The notes under the pieces are model-generated. The model worked only from the letters and a program-made list of their open reading frames with translations. It searched no databases and had not been told where the DNA came from. The translations under genes were made by a program, and so were the position numbers. A stretch of DNA of 5,301 nucleotides, taken from positions 1 to 5,301 of the forward strand of contig CAJGDT010000122.1 of the NCBI GenBank assembly GCA_904502265.1, written 5' to 3'. This document shows, piece after piece, positions 1 through 5,301 of this stretch; within the stretch, counting starts at the first letter, position 1; the number at the start of each line of letters is the position of its first letter. The stretch comes from an uncultured Barnesiella sp. (GTDB lineage Bacteria > Bacteroidota > Bacteroidia > Bacteroidales > Barnesiellaceae_A).

Positions 1-1
1 C

Positions 2-1360
2 GGTATTAACTTCATCTTTGAGTATGCCGAGAAATTGGGTATGCCCTGCGTCATCAATTTGAGCCTCGGTGATTTGTTTGGTCCTCACGACGGCACATCG
101 TCTTTCGACCAAATGTGCGACTCATTGCAAGGACCCGGTCGACTAATTGTTGGTGCAGCCGGTAACTCGGGACGCGATCACTACCACTTGGGCTACGACT
201 TCAACGAGGAGAATACCGAGTTCCGTGCCGGATTTACCAAAGGCATACCCTACATAGATGCTTGGAGCGAAGAGCCTGTACAATTTGATTTGGAATTATA
301 CCACGGCTATTCCGACACGATAATCGACACAACAGGATGGTTGCCCTTAGACTCCATCTACGAAACAACAATAACATTCTTCGATCGCGAAATAACCGTT
401 TCAGTTTCATCAGAACGCAACCCATTCAACAACAAGTATAATACATACATTGAGATGAGTGGCGTGCGCAACATAGGTAACGCATACTTTGCCATAAAGG
501 CCAAAGGTGAAAGCGGACACTTAGACATGTGGTGTAATGCACCTACCGTAGAGTTCAGTTCAAGAAAGAAAAGTGATTGGCTCGAAGGCGATACAAACAT
601 GACTCTTAACGAGTTAGGTGGAACTGGCAAACGCATCACCTCGGTAGGTGCTTACACAACCGATGATAGCAAACTGTGTATTAAAGGTAATAACTACACT
701 TCAGGCTACGAACTGAATGCCGTGAGCCCCTTCTCTAGTACCGGTCTCACTGCCGACGGTCGTATCAAACCCGATATCATTGCCCCAGGTAGTCTCATCA
801 CATCGGCATACAACAAATTGATGATAGGCAACATGTTCAACACAACAACCGACGAGCTTGTGTTACACAACGACACCACCTACTACGGACTCAGTTCGGG
901 TACATCAATGGCCGCACCCATTGTTACCGGCACATACGCTATATGGTTGCAAGCCAAGCCCGACATGACCCCCGAAGAGGCCAAAGAGATACTGACACTT
1001 ACCGCCATTAAGGACGAGTACACCACAGAGATCGAGAAGGCCGGACATGGCAAAATAAACCCCTATGCCGGATTGATTCACATTTTTGACAAGAGCAACA
1101 TCGCCTCTCCCGCTATCGAGAGCCAAGTAAGCATAGCGCCGAGCATTGGTAATGGCAACTTCACACTATTCTATACCGAGAGTGAACAACCCACCATGTT
1201 ACACATATACAACTCTACAGGAATGCTTGTACATTCTCGCCACATAGAGTCGGCCAACACACCTTTACAACTTACCATACCCAACTCAGAGAGAGGTATA
1301 TACTACATACAAGTTACCACTGACAAGGGACAATACACCTATAAGTACGTTAGTCGCTAA
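2..1360 (+). CDS. Subtilisin-family (S8) serine protease with T9SS C-terminal sorting domain, 5'-truncated by window edge
   Basis: The frame is open from the window edge, so this is the last 452 residues of a longer secreted endopeptidase; the catalytic Asp and His should lie upstream. Seen (fragment numbering): NLSLG near 20 followed by a GPHDGTS stretch; GAAGNSG with the oxyanion-hole Asn at 55; a beta-rich insertion at about 71-195; GGTGKRITSVGAY from 206; DGRIKPDIIAPG from 252; and the serine motif GTSMAAP with the nucleophile at Ser302. The NLSLG/GPHDGTS context plus an insertion between Asn and Ser resembles the CspA-like subtilase group, whose insertion is a jelly roll. Residues about 374-452 look like a type A T9SS sorting domain (GNGNF, then IYNSTGMLV, then GIYYIQV, ending KYVSR), implying export through the Sec and type IX pathways and release or surface anchoring. 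The TTG and ATG at 35 and 41 are internal codons, not starts. No frameshift is seen. Substrate unknown. The S8 assignment is firm; the Csp-like subgroup is inferred. Confidence 0.93.
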   Translation, partial: GINFIFEYAEKLGMPCVINLSLGDLFGPHDGTSSFDQMCDSLQGPGRLIVGAAGNSGRDHYHLGYDFNEENTEFRAGFTKGIPYIDAWSEEPVQFDLELYHGYSDTIIDTTGWLPLDSIYETTITFFDREITVSVSSERNPFNNKYNTYIEMSGVRNIGNAYFAIKAKGESGHLDMWCNAPTVEFSSRKKSDWLEGDTNMTLNELGGTGKRITSVGAYTTDDSKLCIKGNNYTSGYELNAVSPFSSTGLTADGRIKPDIIAPGSLITSAYNKLMIGNMFNTTTDELVLHNDTTYYGLSSGTSMAAPIVTGTYAIWLQAKPDMTPEEAKEILTLTAIKDEYTTEIEKAGHGKINPYAGLIHIFDKSNIASPAIESQVSIAPSIGNGNFTLFYTESEQPTMLHIYNSTGMLVHSRHIESANTPLQLTIPNSERGIYYIQVTTDKGQYTYKYVSR

Positions 1361-1386
1361 CGACTATTCCTATAGGATTTATGCAT

Positions 1387-1426
1387 ACAAGGGCGCTGTG
1401 CGAAAACGTTTGCACAGCGCCCTTGT
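1387..1426 (+). terminator. Strong hairpin after the protease gene, probable transcription terminator
   Basis: A perfect 15-bp stem (1387-1401 with 1412-1426, arms ACAAGGGCGCTGTGC and GCACAGCGCCCTTGT) closes a 10-base loop that can itself pair partly (AAACGTTT core). It starts 26 bases after the protease stop codon. No T-run follows on either strand; the bases after it on the + strand are GCGAAAAATGG. It is therefore not a textbook intrinsic terminator, but it could terminate or stabilise the protease mRNA 3' end. The stem is seen directly; the role is inferred from position. Confidence 0.55.
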
Positions 1427-1434
1427 GCGAAAAA

Positions 1435-1479
1435 TGGCTAAAAAGCTCTTATCTCTTATAGTTTTTCGTAATTTAGCCA
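1435..1479. repeat. 8-bp perfect inverted repeat upstream of malQ, possible operator or leader stem
   Basis: TGGCTAAA at 1435-1442 is matched by its exact reverse complement TTTAGCCA at 1472-1479, with 29 bases between; the right arm ends 24 bases before the malQ start. A second pair, CGAAAAA at 1428-1434 and TTTTTCG at 1462-1468, interleaves with it. The arms flank the only candidate promoter in this spacer, which would suit a regulator site. In RNA they could instead form a leader fold. Function is inference; the match may be chance in A/T-rich sequence. Confidence 0.35.
1459..1466 (+). promoter_or_regulatory. Weak candidate Bacteroidota -7 promoter element for malQ
   Basis: TAGTTTTT matches five of the six fixed positions of the Bacteroides -7 consensus TAnnTTTG (the last G is T). 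About 20 bases upstream, where TTTG is expected at -33, only TGGC is found, so the upstream element is poor. Transcription would begin near 1473, giving an untranslated leader of roughly 30 bases. An alternative, TAATTTAG at 1469-1476, also matches five of six positions and has no better upstream element. Confidence 0.25.
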
Positions 1480-1503
1480 CAAAACACATTAAAACCACTG
1501 CAC

Positions 1504-4164
1504 ATGACGTTAATATTAAGCGTTAAGTACCACACTTATTGGGGTGAGTCTATCGGACTTATACTCGAAGGCTCGGAACAAATCCGTCCCCTTACTTATG
1601 TAGATGCTGACAACTGGCAAATAGAGCTTGATTGTCAACAAGCAACTACCATAAAATACCACTACGTAGTATGTCGCAACAACGAACAAATACGCAAAGA
1701 ATGGGGTGAAGCCCACACCTTGCATATCAAAAAGGAGGTAAAATCATGCCGCGTTTTTGATACTTGGAACGACATACCGGTTGATAACGCATTCTTCAGC
1801 TCGGCTTTTACACACAGCATCTATGCTCGCAAAAGCCCCAAAAAGACAGTCCAAGCAGCCAAAGCCGGCTCGATACTTATTCAAGTAAAATCGGCGTCTA
1901 TTGCACCCGACGAGGTGTTGGCCATATCGGGTAGCTGCAAGGCATTGGGCGAATGGGATATCAAGAAGGCTGTAAAAATGAATGATAACCTCTTCCCCAC
2001 TTGGACAGCAGTACTCGATGCTGCCAAAGCCGGTGGTGAGTTTGAGTACAAATTTGTCATTCTTGACGCCAAGAGTGGCGAGGTAAAAGCATGGGAAAAC
2101 CGTAGCAACCGCCACTTTATCGTACCTCAAACAGCCGATTGCGATGCTATCATTATCGCCGACTCGCAAGTTACAGCCTCGACTTGTACCTGGAAGGGTG
2201 CCGGTGTTGCTGTACCCGTCTTCTCGCTCCGCAGTGAGAAGAGTTTCGGTGTGGGTGATTTTGCCGATATTCGTTTGCTTGTAGATTGGGCTGCAGCTAC
2301 TGAGCAACGCATCATCCAAATCTTGCCTATCAACGATACTACCATGACAGGTACTTGGCAAGACTCATATCCTTATAGCGCCAACTCTATCTACGCCCTT
2401 CACCCCCAATACCTACGCCTCGAAGAGGTAGGTAGCCTCAAGGACAAAGAGCGTCAGCAATACTATGCACAAGCACAGAAGGAGTTGAACGCACTTGCCG
2501 ATGTAGACTATGAGCGCGTCAACCGCTTCAAGAACGAATATCTCAAAGAGATTTTCGAGCAAGACGGCAACACTACATTGGTATCAAAAGAGTTCTTGAA
2601 ATTCTTCAACGAGAACAAATATTGGCTCGTTCCTTATGCAGCCTATCGCACATTGTGTAGCGAAACCGGCACTCCCGACTTCAACCAATGGGGTGCATAC
2701 GCTGTTTACGATGCCAACACCATAGCAGCGTTCGACGCTCCCGAGAGCCCCTATTGCAACACCATGCGCTTGCACTACTTTACACAATACCACTTGCACT
2801 TGCAACTGCTCGCCACTCGCGACTATGCACACAGCAAGGGTGTGGTTCTCAAGGGCGATATACCCATCGGTATCAGCCCCCGCAGTGCCGACGCCTGGGC
2901 TACTCCCAAATACTTCCACCTGAACAGTCAAGCGGGTGCTCCACCCGATGACTTCTCGGTATTGGGTCAAAACTGGTTCTTGCCCACCTACAACTGGGAC
3001 GAAATGGACAAAGACGGCTATGTGTGGTGGAAATCACGCTTTAGCAAGATGGCCGAGTACTTCGACGCCTATCGCATCGACCACATCTTAGGCTTCTTCC
3101 GCATATGGGAAATTCCTTACGATGCTTTGCATGGTCTTCTCGGACACTTCAGCCCTGCCATGCCCTTCTCGGCCGACGAGTTGGCTTCGCGCGGATTCTA
3201 TTTCGATAAGAACCTCTATACTTATCCCTATGTACGCGACTACATGTTGGGCGATATCTTCGGTCAATACACCGAGGAGGTACGCAACCAATACCTCTCA
3301 CCCCTTGGAGGTGGTAGCTACGGCATGCGCCCCGAGGTTAATACCCAACGCAAAGTACACGAACTCTTTGCCGGACAAGACGACGAGCGCAGCAAGATAA
3401 TATGCGAAGGTCTTATGCGCCTACACGACGAGGTACTCTTTGTCGAAGACCCCGTGAAGGTAGGACACTACCACCCCCGCATCTCGGCATGGCAATCGTA
3501 CATCTACCAATCGATGCCCGAGTACCAACGCCACGCATTCGACGCCTTGTACAACGACTTCTTCTACTATCGCCACAACGACTTCTGGTATCACGAGGCG
3601 ATGAAGAAGTTACCTCCCCTGCTATCGGCTACCAACATGCTTGTGTGCGGCGAGGACTTGGGTATGATACCCCACTGCGTTCCTGCGGTAATGAACCAAT
3701 TGCAAATACTCTCACTCGAGGTACAACGCATGCCTAAGGATGTAAACAGCCAATTTGGTTGCACTTGGAACTATCCTTACCTCTCGGTAGGTACAACATC
3801 TACTCACGACATGTCGGGTATACGTGCTTGGTGGGAAGAAGACCGCGAATCAATGCAAGACTTCTATAATCGTGTGTTGTGCTTCGGCGGTAATACCCCC
3901 TACTTCTGCGAGCCTTACATCTGCGAACGCATCCTTGAGCAACACTTGGCATCACCCTCGATGCTGGTAATATTGCCCTTGCAAGACTGGTTGTCGATGG
4001 ACGAAAAGTTGCGTCGCGAAAATCCGCTCGACGAGCGCATCAATGTGCCTGCTATCAACCCTTTCTACTGGAAGTACCGCATGCACATGACTATCGAGGA
4101 GCTTATCAATGCTACCGAGTTCAACACTCGCCTACGAGATAAGATTACTCAATCGGGTCGATAA
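1504..4164 (+). CDS. malQ: 4-alpha-glucanotransferase (amylomaltase), DPE2-like CBM20-CBM20-GH77
   Basis: A complete 886-residue protein without a signal peptide, so cytoplasmic. It should transfer alpha-1,4-glucan segments between maltose or maltodextrins, releasing glucose, in starch and maltose use. N-terminal residues about 1-105 form a divergent CBM20-like module. Residues 123-209 are a clearer CBM20, with LGEWD (Trp151) and WENRSNR (Trp197) at the usual starch-binding positions. GH77 runs from about 232 to 880. Catalytic residues by motif: nucleophile Asp526 in YRIDH, acid/base Glu717 in CGEDLG, stabiliser Asp769 in TSTHD. The nucleophile to acid/base gap is 191 residues against 47 in Thermus amylomaltase, so about 144 residues are inserted at around 545-690, as in plant DPE2 and Bacteroides MalQ. 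The ATG at 1504 is chosen because the CBM20 strand begins at once after it; the leader is A-rich with no Shine-Dalgarno site, as is usual in this phylum. The gene ends in tandem stops TAA-TAG. No maltose or glycogen genes adjoin it here. Confidence 0.96.
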   Translation: MTLILSVKYHTYWGESIGLILEGSEQIRPLTYVDADNWQIELDCQQATTIKYHYVVCRNNEQIRKEWGEAHTLHIKKEVKSCRVFDTWNDIPVDNAFFSSAFTHSIYARKSPKKTVQAAKAGSILIQVKSASIAPDEVLAISGSCKALGEWDIKKAVKMNDNLFPTWTAVLDAAKAGGEFEYKFVILDAKSGEVKAWENRSNRHFIVPQTADCDAIIIADSQVTASTCTWKGAGVAVPVFSLRSEKSFGVGDFADIRLLVDWAAATEQRIIQILPINDTTMTGTWQDSYPYSANSIYALHPQYLRLEEVGSLKDKERQQYYAQAQKELNALADVDYERVNRFKNEYLKEIFEQDGNTTLVSKEFLKFFNENKYWLVPYAAYRTLCSETGTPDFNQWGAYAVYDANTIAAFDAPESPYCNTMRLHYFTQYHLHLQLLATRDYAHSKGVVLKGDIPIGISPRSADAWATPKYFHLNSQAGAPPDDFSVLGQNWFLPTYNWDEMDKDGYVWWKSRFSKMAEYFDAYRIDHILGFFRIWEIPYDALHGLLGHFSPAMPFSADELASRGFYFDKNLYTYPYVRDYMLGDIFGQYTEEVRNQYLSPLGGGSYGMRPEVNTQRKVHELFAGQDDERSKIICEGLMRLHDEVLFVEDPVKVGHYHPRISAWQSYIYQSMPEYQRHAFDALYNDFFYYRHNDFWYHEAMKKLPPLLSATNMLVCGEDLGMIPHCVPAVMNQLQILSLEVQRMPKDVNSQFGCTWNYPYLSVGTTSTHDMSGIRAWWEEDRESMQDFYNRVLCFGGNTPYFCEPYICERILEQHLASPSMLVILPLQDWLSMDEKLRRENPLDERINVPAINPFYWKYRMHMTIEELINATEFNTRLRDKITQSGR

Positions 4165-4184
4165 TAGTATATCACTATAACAGA

Positions 4185-4224
4185 AAAGAGACCGTGCCAT
4201 CATGGCGCGGTCTCTTTCTTTTTT
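4185..4224 (+). terminator. Intrinsic terminator of malQ
   Basis: A 15-bp stem (4185-4199 with 4203-4217, one G-T pair, three-base loop TCA) with a GC-rich core is followed by C and six Ts (4219-4224). It begins 20 bases after the malQ stop codon. Read on the minus strand the stem is followed by few Ts, so it could act only weakly against transcription from the right. Confidence 0.92.
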
Positions 4225-4264
4225 ACCACAATCTGCTACTACATGAGCTACCCAAACCGGCACT

Positions 4265-4303
4265 AAAAAACCTCCATCGGCCGAGTACGAACGATGGAGG
4301 TTT
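4265..4303 (-). terminator. Intrinsic terminator of the YfhO-family gene
   Basis: A perfect 12-bp stem (4268-4279 with 4292-4303, arms AAACCTCCATCG and CGATGGAGGTTT) closes a 12-base loop. On the minus strand the stem runs into six Ts (complement of the A-run 4265-4270, the first three of which lie beyond the stem). It lies 20 bases downstream of the stop codon of the minus-strand gene, which fixes its direction. Confidence 0.9.
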
Positions 4304-4323
4304 GGCTTTATATCAACTTGATA

Positions 4324-5301
4324 TTATGCTTGACTCTTGCGCTTGCGACACGCACACGGCACTGCCACTGCGGCAATGAGCAACAGGAATATACCACCTA
4401 TTGAGGCAAAGGCAATATTCTCGGTTACGGCCAAAGATTTAGGATCGAAACGGAAGACAATTTCGTGTTGACCGGCAGGGATATTAAGGGCACGCAACAC
4501 ATAGTTGGCACGAGCCTCTTTGGCTTCCTCGCCGTCTATAGTTACTTGCCATCCCCAGGGGAAGTAAATCTCCGAGAACACAGCTACACGAGGTTGTGCG
4601 GCATTACTCTTGTAGCGCAACTCATTGGGTTTATAAGATGTGAGCACAATGTTATCGCCCTCGGCACTTGTTACGGCCTTGTCATCGATAAGCTCGGCAA
4701 AGCGCTTGTCCACAACCGCAGTTTGTGCAGGGTCGAATGTATCGAGTGCATCCATCTCGGCATCGGCATTGTCGACCCACAGCACCTCGTTGACAAACCA
4801 TGCATTGCCCATCGCCTCGGGGTTACGCTCCACGGTTACACTACCCTCTTGTGTGGGTACAATGAAGTATTTGGTGTTGAGCATATTGAGCACCGACATG
4901 TTCATACGCGATAACTGACGGTCTATCAAGTCTTGATAGCGAGCCAACTTGGCGGCATGATAACCACCCACCGACTTGTGATAATATGAGGTGCGCGCAT
5001 CGCTGAAGGGATCGCCCGCAGCAAGGTTGAATACGCGATAGTTGGGATCGGGATCTTGCAAGATATACTTATCGACTTGTGTCATGGGGAAGGGATCTTT
5101 CAAGCGACGATTCTCGACAAAGTGGTCACCATTGAGGTAACGCTTGTTCACCACACCCATATCGGCAATGAGCAATACACCCATTACGAGCAACGCCCAC
5201 TTCGATTGCAACTTACCCTTGACCGAGAAGAACAACAGCAACGCAGCCACCACGATAAAGAGGAATGTGCGCAAGGCATCGGCCTTGAACACTGCTGTAC
5301 G
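4324..5301 (-). CDS. YfhO-family membrane protein, C-terminal part (5' end beyond window)
   Basis: The frame is open to the right edge, so these are the last 325 residues of a protein that in Bacteroidota is usually some 800 residues or more with many membrane spans. Seen (fragment numbering): two hydrophobic segments at about 10-27 and 35-51; a long soluble part at about 52-290 with DPDPNYRVFNLA, SYYHKSVGGYHAAKL and LNMLNTKYFIV, motifs typical of Bacteroidota YfhO proteins; a beta-rich stretch VFSEIYFPWGWQVTIDG with a following PAGQHEIVFRF; then a final membrane span at about 296-318 and a basic RKRK tail that should be cytoplasmic. YfhO proteins resemble GT-C glycosyltransferases, and Gram-positive members are tied to glycosylation of lipoteichoic acid; the substrate in Bacteroidota is not settled. 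The GTG at 5292 is an internal Val codon, not the start. The gene converges on malQ with 159 bases between stops and has its own terminator. Family assignment is from remembered motifs. Confidence 0.88.
   Translation of the reverse strand, partial: RTAVFKADALRTFLFIVVAALLLFFSVKGKLQSKWALLVMGVLLIADMGVVNKRYLNGDHFVENRRLKDPFPMTQVDKYILQDPDPNYRVFNLAAGDPFSDARTSYYHKSVGGYHAAKLARYQDLIDRQLSRMNMSVLNMLNTKYFIVPTQEGSVTVERNPEAMGNAWFVNEVLWVDNADAEMDALDTFDPAQTAVVDKRFAELIDDKAVTSAEGDNIVLTSYKPNELRYKSNAAQPRVAVFSEIYFPWGWQVTIDGEEAKEARANYVLRALNIPAGQHEIVFRFDPKSLAVTENIAFASIGGIFLLLIAAVAVPCACRKRKSQA

Noticed and set aside
35..43. TTG at 35 or ATG at 41 as the start of the protease
   Set aside because: The frame is open to the window edge, and the residues before it (GINFIFEYAEKLG) fit the helix that precedes the NLSLG strand in S8 proteases, so the gene begins upstream.
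1361..1503. Protease and malQ as one operon
   Set aside because: A 143-base spacer with a strong hairpin, a candidate promoter and unrelated functions argues against a shared transcript, though read-through is not excluded.
1732..1760. Textbook Shine-Dalgarno (AAGGAGGT) followed by ATG at 1746 inside malQ
   Set aside because: The ATG is out of frame and reads only four codons (M-P-R-F) before TGA. In the malQ frame the bases simply encode K-K-E-V-K. Bacteroidota make little use of such sites, so it is most likely coincidental.
1744..2361. Antisense 205-codon open frame on the minus strand within malQ
   Set aside because: It lies wholly opposite the CBM20 and early GH77 coding region, its translation shows no recognisable domain, and the + strand frame carries clear family motifs; a codon-bias shadow.
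2584..2970. Antisense 128-codon open frame within malQ
   Set aside because: Composition is that of a shadow of the GH77 frame; no recognisable motif and no start context.
4194..4379. 61-codon open frame starting in the malQ terminator
   Set aside because: Its start lies within the terminator stem and it runs through the second terminator and into the YfhO gene; not a plausible gene.
4465..4914. 149-codon open frame on the + strand opposite the YfhO-family gene
   Set aside because: Cysteine- and histidine-rich shadow translation; the minus-strand frame has membrane spans and family motifs over the same bases.
5290..5292. GTG at 5292 as the start of the minus-strand gene
   Set aside because: The frame continues to the window edge and the protein would lack most of the membrane spans expected of a YfhO protein; it is an internal valine.

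Overview
The window looks like chromosomal DNA of a member of the Bacteroidota, most likely the order Bacteroidales. This rests on four points: a secreted protease with a C-terminal type IX secretion (T9SS) sorting domain, a DPE2-like 4-alpha-glucanotransferase of the kind found in Bacteroides and relatives, a YfhO-family membrane protein, and an A-rich leader without a Shine-Dalgarno site before the one gene start visible. Genus cannot be settled from these genes alone.

Layout. Positions 2-1360 (+) hold the 3' part of a subtilisin-family (S8) serine protease. The catalytic Asp and His lie upstream of the window; the oxyanion-hole Asn, the catalytic Ser, an inserted beta-rich domain and the T9SS sorting tail are present. 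Positions 1361-1503 form a spacer with a strong 15-bp hairpin, an 8-bp inverted repeat and a weak candidate promoter. Positions 1504-4164 (+) hold a complete malQ: two CBM20 starch-binding modules, then a GH77 catalytic domain with a large insertion, ending in tandem stops. Positions 4165-4323 are a convergent spacer carrying two intrinsic terminators, one for each direction. Positions 4324-5301 (-) hold the 3' part of a YfhO-family membrane protein gene that runs off the right edge.

The three genes do not form an obvious functional unit. The protease acts outside the cell or on its surface, MalQ works in the cytoplasm on maltose and maltodextrins, and the YfhO protein is an inner-membrane protein of unsettled role, probably linked to glycosylation of envelope polymers. 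The hairpin between protease and malQ and the terminators after malQ suggest malQ is largely its own transcription unit. I see no tRNA, rRNA, CRISPR, insertion sequence, phage or transfer signature, and no convincing undescribed multi-gene system. The most unusual items are the domain architecture of the protease and the overlapping inverted repeats in front of malQ.
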